64,000 nt of DNA from Desertimonas flava (GCF_003426815.1 NZ_QKYK01000002.1:372001-436000), one strand, 5' to 3'. Counted from the stretch's first letter, positions 17,756 to 26,778 are shown. Notes: generated by a model not told the origin, from the letters alone. Translations and numbers: made by a program.

Positions 17756-19197
17756 GCGACACGACGCTGATCGAGGGGACCGAGTACGAGCTGGTCGTGG
17801 GCCTCGAGGTCCACGTCGAGCTGGCGACGGCGACGAAGCTGTTCTCGGGTAGCCCCAACCGCTTCGGCGACGAGCCGAACACCAACATCGACCCGGTGAC
17901 GCTCGGCCTGCCCGGCGCCCTCCCGGTGCTCAACCGTCACGCCGTCGAGCTGGCGATGCGCATCGGCCTCGCCCTCAACTGCACCGTGCAGCCGTGCGCC
18001 TTCCACCGGAAGAACTACTTCTACCCGGACATGCCCAAGGCGTACCAGATCAGCCAGTACGACGTGGCCCTGAACGTCGACGGTTGGCTCGACCTGCCCG
18101 GCGGCTACCGCGTCGGCATCGAGCGTGCCCACCTCGAGGAGGACACCGGCAAGTCGACGCACATGGGCGGCGCCGGCGGCCGCATCCACGGCAGCGAGGC
18201 GTCGCTGATCGACTTCAACCGGGCCGGCGTGCCGCTCGTCGAGATCGTCAGCCGGCCCGACATCCGCACGTCCGAGCAGGCCCGTCAGTACGTCACCGAG
18301 CTGCGCGGCATCCTCGTGGCCGTCGGCGCGTCCGACGCCAAGATGGAGGAAGGCTCGATGCGCGTCGACGCCAACGTCAGCGTGCACAAGCCGGGCACGC
18401 CGTTCGGCACCCGCTGCGAGATCAAGAACCTCAACTCGGTGCGGTCGCTGGGTCGCGCCATCGAGTACGAGGCCCGCCGTCAGATCGACCTGGTCGAGTC
18501 CGGCGACACGGTCCGTCAGGAGACCCGTCACTGGAGCGAGGGCGACGGGCGCACGCACACGCTGCGGTCGAAGGAGGACGCCGACGACTACCGGTACTTC
18601 CTCGAGCCCGACCTCGTGCCGCTCGTGCCCGATCCGGCGTGGATCGAGGCCGTTCGTGCCGCGCTGCCGCCGTTGCCGGCAGCCCGCCGTGCCGCGCTCG
18701 CCGAGGCGACCGGGGCCGACGCCGCCTCCGAGGCCGTGTCGGTGGTGGTCGACCGTGGCCAGGACGCGTACGTGCTCGACGTCGCGGCGAATGGCGGTTC
18801 GGCCGCCCGCGCCCTGGTGTACGTGAAGGAGGCCTTCGCCGAGCAGGGCGACACGCCAGAGGTGCCGGCCGCCGATCTCGCCGCCCTCACGTCGCTCGAG
18901 ATGTCGGGTGCGGTCACCGCGACGCAGGCCAAGGTGATCCTCGCCGAGCTGGTGGAGAACGGTGGTGGCGACGCCGCGGCGATCGCCAAGGCCAAGGGCT
19001 TCGAGGCGATGGACACCTCGGCGCTCGACGCCCTCGTCGACGAGGCGATCGCCAACAACCAGGCGGCCTGGGAGAACTACCGCGGCGGCAACGACAAGGC
19101 CCTCGGTGCCCTCATCGGCGGCATCATGAAGGCCTCCAAGGGCCAAGCCGACGGCGCCGCCGTCACGGCGATCCTCCGCGCCCGCCGCGACGCCTGA
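17752..19197 (+). CDS. gatB: Asp/Glu-tRNA amidotransferase subunit B
   Basis: The 481-residue kinase/transamidase subunit. It phosphorylates the tRNA-bound carboxylate and adds ammonia from GatA. Family features include GLEVHVEL-T-TKLFS (residues ~15-28), HRKNYFYPDMPK, EDTGKSTH, LIDFNRAGVPL-EIVS and the C-terminal YqeY-like tRNA-binding tail (AKVILAELVENGG, ALIGGIMKASKG). The cysteines of the zinc-binding form are not obvious. It starts inside the gatA stop (ATGA). The stop is followed at once by a long palindrome. Confidence 0.96.
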   Translation: MSDTTLIEGTEYELVVGLEVHVELATATKLFSGSPNRFGDEPNTNIDPVTLGLPGALPVLNRHAVELAMRIGLALNCTVQPCAFHRKNYFYPDMPKAYQISQYDVALNVDGWLDLPGGYRVGIERAHLEEDTGKSTHMGGAGGRIHGSEASLIDFNRAGVPLVEIVSRPDIRTSEQARQYVTELRGILVAVGASDAKMEEGSMRVDANVSVHKPGTPFGTRCEIKNLNSVRSLGRAIEYEARRQIDLVESGDTVRQETRHWSEGDGRTHTLRSKEDADDYRYFLEPDLVPLVPDPAWIEAVRAALPPLPAARRAALAEATGADAASEAVSVVVDRGQDAYVLDVAANGGSAARALVYVKEAFAEQGDTPEVPAADLAALTSLEMSGAVTATQAKVILAELVENGGGDAAAIAKAKGFEAMDTSALDALVDEAIANNQAAWENYRGGNDKALGALIGGIMKASKGQADGAAVTAILRARRDA

Positions 19198-19201
19198 CCT
19201 C

Positions 19202-19244
19202 GCGATGAGCGATGAGACCGCCAGCCGGCCTCATCGCTCATCGC
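19202..19244. repeat. 43-nt palindromic repeat family A, copy 1
   Basis: GCGATGAGCGATGAG and CTCATCGCTCATCGC are perfect arms around a 13-nt centre, 4 nt after the gatB stop. It probably also ends gatB transcription, without a T-tract. Confidence 0.9.
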
Positions 19245-19371
19245 GTCGGCCGCGTCAGGACGGTCGGCAACCGTGTGACACCGTCGTCGTACGATGCGCC
19301 CGGTCGGCGCTCGTGCGCCTCTCTCGATCGAGTCCCTCGGTCCGACGTTCCCACCTCGAACGGAGGCCGCC

Positions 19372-20343
19372 ATGTCGCGACTCGACCGTCAGTCCATGGC
19401 CTGGTTGCGGAGCCACAACCAAGCCATCTCCAACTCCCAGCTGTTCGACAACGGGGTGTCGCTCGATCAGCGCAAGCGCCTCGTCGCCAACGAGCAGATC
19501 CGCCGGGTGCTCCACGGCGCCTACCTCGCCGGATCCGCCGAGCCCGACGAACGGATGCTCCAGTCGGCGCTCTGCCTGGCCCATCCGGAGCTCGTCATCG
19601 CCGGCCCCAGTGCCGGGCGCCACTGGCACCTGCGCTTCATGCCCGACGACGGGCTGGTGCACGCGATCGCCCCGCCGGCGAGCCACCCGTGCAGTGAGCC
19701 GTGGGTCAGGGTCTACCGCACCCCGCTGCTCGATCCCGAGGACGTCATCACGCTGAGCGACGGGCGCCGGGTCACGTCGCCACCACGCACGGCGGTCGAT
19801 CTCACCCGCTACGTCACTCCGTCCTCCCTGGCGTCCATCAACGAACACGTCCTGAGCCTCCGGTACTGCTCGGAGGAAGGGCTCCGTCGCTGTGCCGAGC
19901 GGCTGGACACGCCGGGACGACCGTGGGTGCGCCGCTACCTCCGCGTCCTCGCCGGCCGGTTGCCCGGCGCACCGTCTGAGTCGCACGGGGAGCTCAACGT
20001 CCTCGGCGAGTTCCTACGTCGCGGCGTCCGCGACCTCGTGCGCCAGTTCCCGATCACCCTGCCGGGCTACGGACCGGCCCGGTTCGACCTCTCCGTTCCC
20101 GAGCTGTTGTGGGCGTTCGAAGCCGATCTGCACCCGTCGCACTGGACGCCCGAGGGAATCGCCAGGGACCAGGCGCGCGATGCCGCGGCCGCCGCACTCG
20201 GGTGGGTCACCCGCCGGGGCGGTCCCGTCCGACTCAGCCGGGACAACCGGGCGGCGACGATCGACAGTGCCGTCGCCGAGATCGGCCGCCGGCGTGAGGA
20301 GGTCGCCCGCCTCTTCCAGGCCGGCCTCTGGCCACCGCGATGA
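19372..20343 (+). CDS. solitary AbiEi-like antitoxin-domain protein with DUF559/Vsr-like nuclease domain
   Basis: A 323-residue protein. Residues ~20-95 resemble the winged-helix AbiEi antitoxin domain (LVANEQIRRVLHGAYLA; PELVIAGPSAGRHWHL). Residues ~215-310 resemble a DUF559/Vsr-type PD-(D/E)xK nuclease: ARFDLSVPELLWAFEADLH followed by ARDQARDAAAAALGW. This fusion is common and usually single-copy in actinobacteria; its role (defence, DNA repair or regulation) is not established. The ATG at 19372 has GGAGG 10 nt upstream. No AbiEii nucleotidyltransferase toxin is nearby. It is bracketed by 43-nt palindromes, and its stop codon lies inside one of them. Confidence 0.8.
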   Translation: MSRLDRQSMAWLRSHNQAISNSQLFDNGVSLDQRKRLVANEQIRRVLHGAYLAGSAEPDERMLQSALCLAHPELVIAGPSAGRHWHLRFMPDDGLVHAIAPPASHPCSEPWVRVYRTPLLDPEDVITLSDGRRVTSPPRTAVDLTRYVTPSSLASINEHVLSLRYCSEEGLRRCAERLDTPGRPWVRRYLRVLAGRLPGAPSESHGELNVLGEFLRRGVRDLVRQFPITLPGYGPARFDLSVPELLWAFEADLHPSHWTPEGIARDQARDAAAAALGWVTRRGGPVRLSRDNRAATIDSAVAEIGRRREEVARLFQAGLWPPR

Positions 20344-20379
20344 GCGTCAGGGCCGCCTGACGGCCTCATCGCTCATCGC
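20337..20379. repeat. 43-nt palindromic repeat family A, copy 2
   Basis: It begins GCGATGAGCG and ends CGGCCTCATCGCTCATCGC. It contains the stop codon of the AbiEi-like gene (20341-20343). Confidence 0.88.
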
Positions 20380-20399
20380 ACACCGAGTCCTCTCGCGGG

Positions 20400-20442
20400 G
20401 CGATGAGTGTTGGGGCCGCGTGGCGGCCTCATCGCTCATCGC
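20400..20442. repeat. 43-nt palindromic repeat family A, copy 3
   Basis: It begins GCGATGAGTG and ends CGGCCTCATCGCTCATCGC, the same last 19 nt as copy 2, 20 nt downstream of it and 21 nt before the end of the convergent hydrolase gene. Confidence 0.88.
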
Positions 20443-20462
20443 GCCCGGAAGCGTGGCCGCGG

Positions 20463-21602
20463 TCAGTCGATGATGGCCTCGGTGACGACTCGCGCCGTGT
20501 TGCGGGCGCCGAAGACCGGGCGGAAGTCGGCGGGGCCGAGCCGCACCACGACGGTGTCGCTGCCGGGGTCGACCTGGACGATCTGCGAGCCCATGCCGAT
20601 CGCCCAGTACATGTCGTCGGGAGCGCTGGGGACGGCCTGGCCGATCCGCTCCTCCTGGTCGGCGGGACTGGCCGCCGGGTTCACCTGCGGGCCCGCCCGG
20701 TTGAGCCACCAGAGGTACCCGTAGCCGGCGTTGAGCTCGGTGGACGGTGCCCCGACGGACGCCTCCACCCAGTCGGTCGGCACGACCTGGGTCCCGTCCC
20801 AGTTGCCGTCGTTGAGGTACAGAAGACCGAAGCGGGCCATGTCACGGCACGTCGAGCGCACACCCATGAACGTGAGCGTGTTGCCCGCCCGGTCCTTCGT
20901 CACGTCGGACGCCCTCATGCCGATGGGCCCGAAGAGATGCTCCTCGGCGAAGTCGGCGGGCTCGACGCCGGTGCTCGCCTGCAGGACCTCCGAGAGCGTC
21001 TGGATCGCCGCGTTGTTGTACGTCCACGTCTCGCCGGGTGGGTACTCCTGATCCAGGGCGATGGAGAACGCGCTCTTGTCGTCGGCGTTGACGGCCATCT
21101 CGGAGTAGTCGAGCGCGAACGACCACTCTCGGCCTGAGTCGTTGCTGAGCAGGTTCTCGACGGTCACCGCCGCGGCGTCGGTCCCGGCCCACTCGGGGAT
21201 GTACAGCGACGCCGAGTCGGTGATCTCGAGGTCGACGCCGGGGTTGCCCGTGTCCTCGGCGGCGATGCCCACGAGAGCGCTGGTCACCGACTTCGATGCC
21301 GACCACACCTCCTGGGTCGACTCGGGCGTGGTGTCCTGCCAGTACCACTCGGCCACGATGCGCCCGTGGCGCACCACGAGCATGCAGTTGCTGTTGAGCG
21401 CCTCGGCCTCGGCGGCCAACGCCTCGAGGGTGGCCCCGTCCATGCCGGCTGCTTCGGGCGTGGTGGTCTCCCACTCGGCACCGGGGAAGACGGCGACGGC
21501 CCCGTCGGGCTGTGCGCTGCCCGCAGACGAGACTTCCGCCCCGACGACGGGGGCCACCCCGCCGGCGATGATCACTGCGACCGTCCCGATCCGTCCTCTC
21601 AT
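20463..21602 (-). CDS. exported serine hydrolase of the beta-lactamase/6-aminohexanoate-dimer hydrolase type
   Basis: A 379-residue penicillin-binding-protein-fold hydrolase. The N-terminus MRGRIGTVAVIIAGG with a following Ala/Gly stretch is a signal peptide or anchor. WSASKSV (~99-105) supplies the Ser-x-x-Lys catalytic pair, YNN (~192) the Tyr, and GMGSQ near the C-terminus stands in for the KTG/HTG motif. NylB-like and esterase class C relatives match best; substrate unknown. The start at 21602 lies 8 nt after a TACCGT box inside a perfect palindrome. Longer frames upstream would run into the DUF2804 gene. Confidence 0.85.
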   Translation of the reverse strand: MRGRIGTVAVIIAGGVAPVVGAEVSSAGSAQPDGAVAVFPGAEWETTTPEAAGMDGATLEALAAEAEALNSNCMLVVRHGRIVAEWYWQDTTPESTQEVWSASKSVTSALVGIAAEDTGNPGVDLEITDSASLYIPEWAGTDAAAVTVENLLSNDSGREWSFALDYSEMAVNADDKSAFSIALDQEYPPGETWTYNNAAIQTLSEVLQASTGVEPADFAEEHLFGPIGMRASDVTKDRAGNTLTFMGVRSTCRDMARFGLLYLNDGNWDGTQVVPTDWVEASVGAPSTELNAGYGYLWWLNRAGPQVNPAASPADQEERIGQAVPSAPDDMYWAIGMGSQIVQVDPGSDTVVVRLGPADFRPVFGARNTARVVTEAIID

Positions 21603-21603
21603 G

Positions 21604-21618
21604 GCTACCGACGGTAGC
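21604..21618 (-). promoter_or_regulatory. palindrome GCTACCG-A-CGGTAGC over the hydrolase -10 box
   Basis: Perfect 7-bp arms around one base; the minus-strand TACCGT (21616-21611) inside it is 8 nt before the ATG at 21602. It could be an operator covering a leaderless promoter. Confidence 0.4.
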
Positions 21619-21627
21619 TCGTAGCCC

Positions 21628-22662
21628 TCACCATTCTTGGCGGGCTTCTTCGGCAAAGCCCTGGACGTCCTCGAACTCGAGCTCGACACCGTCGTCGGTA
21701 CGCAGGCGACCGGCGAAGCGGCCGAAGACCTGATGCGTCTCGCTGCCCCGATCCCGCCCGGGAAGCTTGGTGTGCTTGTCGAACCTGGGCGACAAGGTCA
21801 CGTCGAGCTGGCCGCCGGGATCGACGATGCGCCACGGCCGCATCGGCTCGTCCCAGTCGTACCGCCAGTCGAGCTCCCGCCCGATCTTGCTCAGACGCCC
21901 GTCGACGATCACGCCGTTCTCGGTGTAGCCCGAGCCCTCCGTCCACTTCGCCCCGAACTGCAAGCCGACGACGTGGTCGCCGGCCCGCCCGGCGCCACCG
22001 CCCCAGTTCCACGTGATGTCGGCGGGCCAGCGACCGCGGCCTACGTCGAGCACACCCCACGCGTCGCCCGCCGAGCCGCCGATCTCCCACACCCGGTCGC
22101 CGACCCGCAGCGTTCCCGTCGCCGGACGTGCCTGGTGCTTGGACGTGTAGTTGAACTCGCCGCCGCGGCCGTCGTCCCACGGGATGACGACGTTGAGCGA
22201 CTCGTGGCCAGGCGGCAACGCGACGTACACATCGAGCTCGGCGGGCGACCCGTCGGGCTCCGTCCAGCGTCCGGTGAGCCGCGTGCCGGCGTCCTCGTCG
22301 ACGTACGACACCGCGACACCGTCGCGCTCGACCCGGAGCGGCGCGGTGCCCGGCCGCTCGGGAAGCGCGATGCCCTCGCCCGGCCCGGTGACGATCGCCG
22401 TACCGCCCGTGCGCGCCGAGGGCATGTCGCACCACCACACGTCGGCCAGGCCGAGCACATCGATGTCGGCGTACACCGACGACACGACCAGATCGCCGGC
22501 CAGCACGGCCCAGTAGTCCCAGCGCTTGTTGCGACCCGGGTAGCCGGTCAGGTTGGCCCGGTGCAGGGGCCGGCGGGACCAGCCCAGCGCACCCGGATTG
22601 ATCCCCCCGGTGGCCGTGCAGAGATCGACCTCCGCCGTCAGCTCACGTTCCCCGGTCGTCAT
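21628..22662 (-). CDS. DUF2804 domain protein
   Basis: A 344-residue protein matching the DUF2804 plan: an N-terminal DLCTATGGINPGALGWSRRP followed by NLTGYPGRNKRWDYWAV, then beta-rich sequence with KHQARPATGTL and DITWNWGGG. The family is widespread in actinobacteria and its biochemical role is unknown; the beta-sandwich character recalls lipocalin/hydroxyneurosporene-synthase-like folds, but this is inference. No signal peptide. It is followed after 25 nt by the exported hydrolase gene and diverges from the dehydrogenase gene at 22789. Confidence 0.82.
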   Translation of the reverse strand: MTTGERELTAEVDLCTATGGINPGALGWSRRPLHRANLTGYPGRNKRWDYWAVLAGDLVVSSVYADIDVLGLADVWWCDMPSARTGGTAIVTGPGEGIALPERPGTAPLRVERDGVAVSYVDEDAGTRLTGRWTEPDGSPAELDVYVALPPGHESLNVVIPWDDGRGGEFNYTSKHQARPATGTLRVGDRVWEIGGSAGDAWGVLDVGRGRWPADITWNWGGGAGRAGDHVVGLQFGAKWTEGSGYTENGVIVDGRLSKIGRELDWRYDWDEPMRPWRIVDPGGQLDVTLSPRFDKHTKLPGRDRGSETHQVFGRFAGRLRTDDGVELEFEDVQGFAEEARQEW

Positions 22663-22773
22663 CCACGCATCTTCGCGTCCCGCGCCGGTCGGCCGTCGCC
22701 GCGGGCGACAGGTGTCACGCCCCGGTTTACAAACTGTTCACGGTGCCTGTTCGTCGGGGTGGCGGACCAGACC

Positions 22774-22779
22774 TACAGT
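22774..22779 (+). promoter_or_regulatory. candidate -10 box of the dehydrogenase/ABC operon
   Basis: TACAGT, 9 nt before the ATG at 22789. Confidence 0.4.
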
Positions 22780-22788
22780 TGGGCGCGC

Positions 22789-23583
22789 ATGGCGCAGGAT
22801 GAACGACTGGAAGCCGGTTCTCTCCACGGAGCCGGTGCCCGGCTCGCCGGCCGCCGCTGTGTGATCACCGGCGCGGCGAGAGGGATCGGAGCAGAGATCG
22901 CCGCGCGCTTCCGCGCCGAAGGGGCGGTCGTCGCCCTCGCCGACATCGATCCCGCCGTCAAGGCAACCGCCGACGCCCTCGACGGCGTCGCCGAGGTGGT
23001 CGACCTCGCCGATCCGGCGGCGACACGCGCCGCAACCGAGTCGCTGATCGCCGCCCTCGGCGGCATCGACGTGCTGGTCAACAACGCCGGCATCCTGCGC
23101 ATCACGCCGCTGCTCGAGATCACCGTCGAGGAATGGGACCTGGTGATGGACGTCAACGCCCGGTCGATGTTGGTGTCCACGCAGGTGGCGGCCCGGGCGA
23201 TGATCGACCAGGGCCCCAACGACCGCGGCGTCGCCGGGAAGATCGTCAACATGTCGAGCATGGGCGCCAAGAAGGGCGGGGCCAACCAGGCCCACTACGC
23301 CGCGTCGAAGGCCGCCGTGTCCTCGCTCACCCAGGTCGCCGCGACCGAGCTCGGTCCCCACGCCATCACCGTCAACGCCATCTGCCCCGGCTACGTGCTC
23401 ACCGAGATGGGTGCCGCGACACGGACGCCGGAGATGGTCGCCACCTGGAGCGCGTTGTCCCCGCTCGGCAGGTGTGCCACCACCGCCGACGTCGCGGCGA
23501 TGGCCCTGTTCCTCGCGTCGGACGACGCCGACTACTGCACCGGCCAGGCGATGAACGTCGTCGGTGGAATGATCATGCATTGA
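22789..23583 (+). CDS. short-chain dehydrogenase/reductase
   Basis: A 264-residue NAD(P)-dependent oxidoreductase. TGAARGIG (~27-34) is the dinucleotide loop, the acidic residue in VALADID favours NAD, NNAG (~98) and YAASK (Y ~170, K ~174) complete the classical SDR signature, and the tail ends with the usual C-GQAMNVVGG strand. Closest by eye to polyol or 3-oxoacyl-type SDRs; substrate not identifiable. Its stop is one base before the ABC ATPase start, so it is cotranscribed with a small-molecule importer and probably acts on the imported compound. Confidence 0.9.
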   Translation: MAQDERLEAGSLHGAGARLAGRRCVITGAARGIGAEIAARFRAEGAVVALADIDPAVKATADALDGVAEVVDLADPAATRAATESLIAALGGIDVLVNNAGILRITPLLEITVEEWDLVMDVNARSMLVSTQVAARAMIDQGPNDRGVAGKIVNMSSMGAKKGGANQAHYAASKAAVSSLTQVAATELGPHAITVNAICPGYVLTEMGAATRTPEMVATWSALSPLGRCATTADVAAMALFLASDDADYCTGQAMNVVGGMIMH

Positions 23584-23584
23584 G

Positions 23585-24361
23585 ATGACCCTCGAACAAC
23601 CCACCCTCACCGCCACCGCGTCGAAGCTCGGCGCCACCCTGTCGTTCCAGGCCGTCTCCAAGACGTTCCCCGACGGCACACGCGCCCTCGCCGAGACGAC
23701 CTTCGACGTCGCTCCCGGCGAGTTCGTCACCGTCGTCGGCCCGAGCGGCTGCGGCAAGTCGACGCTGCTGCGCATCGCCTCGGGGCTGGAGAAGCCCACC
23801 ACGGGACGCGTCGACGTCGACAAGTCGAGCCTCGGCTACGTCTTCCAGGACGCGACGCTGCTCCAGTGGCGCACGATCCAGCGCAACATCGAGTTGTTCG
23901 CCGAGCTGCGGGGGATGCCCAGGTCCGACCGTGGGCGGCGGGTCAGCGACGCCATAGGCCTCGTGGGGCTCGACGGATTCGAGGACAAGTACCCGCGCCA
24001 GCTCTCGGGCGGCATGCGTATGCGTGCGTCCCTCGCCCGGTCGCTCGTGATGGAGCCGACGATGTTCCTGTTCGACGAGCCGTTCGGCGCCCTCGACGAG
24101 ATCACCCGTGAGCGGCTCAACGACGAGCTGCTCGCGCTGTTCCAGACGAAGGCCTTCGGGGCGCTCTTCATCACCCACTCCATCTTCGAGGCGGTCTACC
24201 TGTCCACCAAGGTCCACGTGATGTCGGCCCGCCCAGGGCGCATCGTGGCGACGTTCGACATCCCGTTCAGCTATCCGCGGTCGCCCGAGCTGCGCTTCGG
24301 CGCCGGCTTCAACTCGCTCTCGGGCGAGATCAGCCACGCCCTGCGACGGAGCCACACGTGA
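23585..24361 (+). CDS. ABC importer ATPase, nitrate/sulfonate/taurine type
   Basis: A 258-residue ATP-binding subunit with GPSGCGKST (~53), the Q-loop YVFQDATLLQW, LSGGMRMRASLARSL (~140) and FLFDEPFGALDE (~160). The YVFQD-LL-W and DEPFGALD wording is typical of the SsuB/TauB/NrtD group. It is encoded between the dehydrogenase (1-nt gap) and the permease (4-nt GTGA overlap), forming a complete importer with the next two genes. Confidence 0.92.
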   Translation: MTLEQPTLTATASKLGATLSFQAVSKTFPDGTRALAETTFDVAPGEFVTVVGPSGCGKSTLLRIASGLEKPTTGRVDVDKSSLGYVFQDATLLQWRTIQRNIELFAELRGMPRSDRGRRVSDAIGLVGLDGFEDKYPRQLSGGMRMRASLARSLVMEPTMFLFDEPFGALDEITRERLNDELLALFQTKAFGALFITHSIFEAVYLSTKVHVMSARPGRIVATFDIPFSYPRSPELRFGAGFNSLSGEISHALRRSHT

Positions 24362-25308
24362 GCGCCGAATCGTCCGCCGGAACGGCGACGGACGCCGGCG
24401 CGACGTTCGTCGGCGGCCCCATCGATCCCGCCGCGGCCACCGACGACGCCCTGGTCGAACAGCCCCTCGCCGTCGACTCCGGCACGAAGCGCTTCCACAT
24501 GATCGACGTGCTCGGGCCCCTCGCGGTGTTCGCCGCGTTCGTCGCCCTGTGGTACTGGATGCACCTCTGGGCGCTCGAGAACCTGTTCGACCGCGACGGG
24601 TTCTTGATGCCGGCCCCGCACCTGATCATCGACGAGAGCTTCATCGGGGGCAAGGCGCAGGCCTCGGGCGATGCGTTCAACCCCCGGGGTGACATGCTCA
24701 AGGCGCTGCTCGAGACGACGAAGCTGACGTTCGTCGGTCTGGCGTGCTCGATCCTCCTCGGCACCGCGCTGGCGATGCTGATGACGCCGTTCCGGTGGCT
24801 GGAACGCAGCCTCTACCCGTACCTCGTCGCCCTGCAGGCCGTGCCGATCCTCGTGATCGCCCCGGTGCTCGGCGCCGTGTTCGACTACACGTTCCGCACG
24901 AGGGTGATCGTCGTGATCATCATCTCGATCGTGCCGATCATCACCAACACGCTGTTCGGCCTGCGCTCGGCCGAGCAGGGCCAGCACGAGCTGTTCACGC
25001 TGCAGGAGGCGAGCTGGCACCAACGGCTGTTCCGGCTGCAGTTCCCGGCCGCCCTTCCGGCGATCTTCACCGGGTACCGCATCTCGGCCGGCCTCGCCGT
25101 GATCGGCGCGGTGGTCGGCGAGCTCTTCAACCGCAAGGGTGCCAAGGGCATCGGGATCCTGATGGACGAGTACCGCTCGCGCAATCAGTTCACGTTCACC
25201 TACGGCGCGCTCTTGCTGTCGTCGCTGCTGGGCATCGCCGTCTACTTCGCCTTCGGTGCCCTCCAGAAGCTCGTCATCGGCAAGTGGTACCAGCAGACCG
25301 GCTCGTGA
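24358..25308 (+). CDS. ABC importer permease, nitrate/sulfonate/taurine type
   Basis: A 316-residue membrane subunit. After a ~45-residue polar N-terminal extension there are six hydrophobic helices and the EAA loop EASWHQRLFRLQFPAALPAIFTG, which docks on the ATPase. The GAVVGELF segment is characteristic of the SsuC/TauC permeases. The GTG start overlaps the ATPase stop. The unusually polar N-terminal extension may be disordered. Confidence 0.9.
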   Translation: MSAESSAGTATDAGATFVGGPIDPAAATDDALVEQPLAVDSGTKRFHMIDVLGPLAVFAAFVALWYWMHLWALENLFDRDGFLMPAPHLIIDESFIGGKAQASGDAFNPRGDMLKALLETTKLTFVGLACSILLGTALAMLMTPFRWLERSLYPYLVALQAVPILVIAPVLGAVFDYTFRTRVIVVIIISIVPIITNTLFGLRSAEQGQHELFTLQEASWHQRLFRLQFPAALPAIFTGYRISAGLAVIGAVVGELFNRKGAKGIGILMDEYRSRNQFTFTYGALLLSSLLGIAVYFAFGALQKLVIGKWYQQTGS

Positions 25309-25396
25309 GCCGGTTGCCGATCGATCACCACATCGCCCCGCCGCAACCGCCACAAACCGCCACAGAACCAGCACCACCAACCAATCAGGAGCCCAC

Positions 25397-26647
25397 ATGA
25401 GCGTCATTCCCTCCCGCAGATGGATCGCCGTCCCCGCAGCTGCCGCCGCCGTCCTGTCGGCCGCGTCCTTCGCGTCGGCGGGCACCACACCAGATGACAC
25501 GGGTTCGGACGCCGCCGGCGGCGTCGACCTTTCGGGCGTCTGCCCGGAGACGATCGTGATCCAGACCGACTGGAACCCCGAGGCTGAGCACGGCTGGGTG
25601 TACCAGATGGTCGGCGACGACTACGAGATCGACGCGGGAGCCTACGCGGTCCGCGGGTCGCTCGTCGCTCCCGGTGAGGTGGACACGGGCGTCGACATCG
25701 AGGTCCGGTCCGGCGGCCCGGCGATCGGCTATCAGACCGTGACGTCGCAGATCTACGCGGACGACTCGATCCTGCTCGGCTACGTCTACACCGACGAGGG
25801 CATCCAGAACGCCGGGCAGTTCCCCACCGTGGCGATCTACGCGGGCATGGAGAAGAACCCGCAGATCATCATGTGGGACCCCGAGACGTACCCCGATGTG
25901 GAGACGATCGCCGACCTGAAAGAGACGGGTGCGACGGTGCGCTACTTCACCGGCGCGGCGTACATGGAGTACTTCGTCCAGAACGACATCCTGTCGGCCG
26001 ACCAGGTCCTCGGCGGCTACGACGGCACGCCGGCCGCCTTCGTCGCCGACCAGGGCGCGGCTGCCCAGCAGGGCTTCGGCTCGGCCGAGCCGTACGTGTA
26101 CCAGTACGAGGTGGAGGACTGGGCCAAGCCGATCGCCTACGACTACATCAACGACGCCGGCTGGGAGAACTACGGCGAGTCGATCGCCACCAAGCCGGAG
26201 AACATCGAGACCTACCGTGACTGCTTCGCCCTGCTGGTGCCGATCATCCAGCAGTCGAGCATCGACTACCTCACCGATCCCGCACCGACGAACGAGGTGA
26301 TCCTCGAGGCGGTCGATGCGTTCGACACCGGTTGGGTGTACAGCGAGGGTGTGGCCGACTACGCCGTCCAGACGATGCTGGCCGACGGTCTGATCGGCAA
26401 CGGCGACAACGACACGATCGGCGACTTCGACCTCGACCGGGTGAACAACCTGATCGAGATCGCCCGCCCCGTGTACGCGTCGCTGGGCCAGGAGCCTCCG
26501 GCCGATCTCACCGCCGAGGACGTGGTGACCAACGAGTTCATCGACCCGTCGATCGGCCTGCCCGCCGCTCCCGCCGGCAGCGACGCCCCGGCCGGCAGCG
26601 CCGCGGCGAGCACCGACGTGGCGACGGAGACCACCGCCGCAGGCTGA
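25397..26647 (+). CDS. ABC importer periplasmic-type binding protein (NMT1/SsuA-like)
   Basis: A 416-residue secreted binding protein. Residues 1-~33 are a signal peptide (RR, then an Ala-rich core ending SFASAG); there is no lipobox cysteine, unlike most Gram-positive binding proteins. The body reads like NMT1-type domains: [54 protein letters not shown]. The last ~30 residues are an Ala/Gly/Ser/Thr-rich tail. AGGAG precedes the ATG by 5 nt. Last gene of the dehydrogenase-importer operon; a strong hairpin follows. The ligand is unknown. Confidence 0.85.
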   Translation: MSVIPSRRWIAVPAAAAAVLSAASFASAGTTPDDTGSDAAGGVDLSGVCPETIVIQTDWNPEAEHGWVYQMVGDDYEIDAGAYAVRGSLVAPGEVDTGVDIEVRSGGPAIGYQTVTSQIYADDSILLGYVYTDEGIQNAGQFPTVAIYAGMEKNPQIIMWDPETYPDVETIADLKETGATVRYFTGAAYMEYFVQNDILSADQVLGGYDGTPAAFVADQGAAAQQGFGSAEPYVYQYEVEDWAKPIAYDYINDAGWENYGESIATKPENIETYRDCFALLVPIIQQSSIDYLTDPAPTNEVILEAVDAFDTGWVYSEGVADYAVQTMLADGLIGNGDNDTIGDFDLDRVNNLIEIARPVYASLGQEPPADLTAEDVVTNEFIDPSIGLPAAPAGSDAPAGSAAASTDVATETTAAG

Positions 26648-26656
26648 TCCTGGTAT

Positions 26657-26704
26657 TTCCTGTACTGGTTTCGTCCCACAGACGGGGCGAAACCAGTACA
26701 GGAA
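26657..26704 (+). terminator. hairpin after the ABC importer operon
   Basis: 21-bp stem: TTCCTGTACTGGTTTCGTCCC with a complement containing one G-T pair, 6-nt loop. Starts 10 nt after the stop codon. No T-tract. Confidence 0.65.
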
Positions 26705-26765
26705 CCTGGGGTGGGGGGCCCGGACGGGTAGTGGTCGCACCAGGGCCGGGGGAGGGGGCGCGAGG

Positions 26766-26771
26766 TACCCT
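26766..26771 (+). promoter_or_regulatory. candidate leaderless -10 box of ilvD
   Basis: TACCCT, 7 nt before the ATG, inside a small hairpin GCGAGG-TAC-CCTCGC (26760-26774). Confidence 0.45.
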
Positions 26772-26778
26772 CGCAGGC

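Noticed and set aside
19372-20343. Complete type IV AbiE toxin-antitoxin pair
   Set aside because: No AbiEii nucleotidyltransferase gene on either side; the neighbours are gatB and a convergent hydrolase gene.
26700-26778. Branched-chain amino acid attenuator or riboswitch before ilvD
   Set aside because: No leader peptide rich in Ile/Leu/Val codons and no alternative stem structure; the gap is only ~75 nt after the previous terminator.
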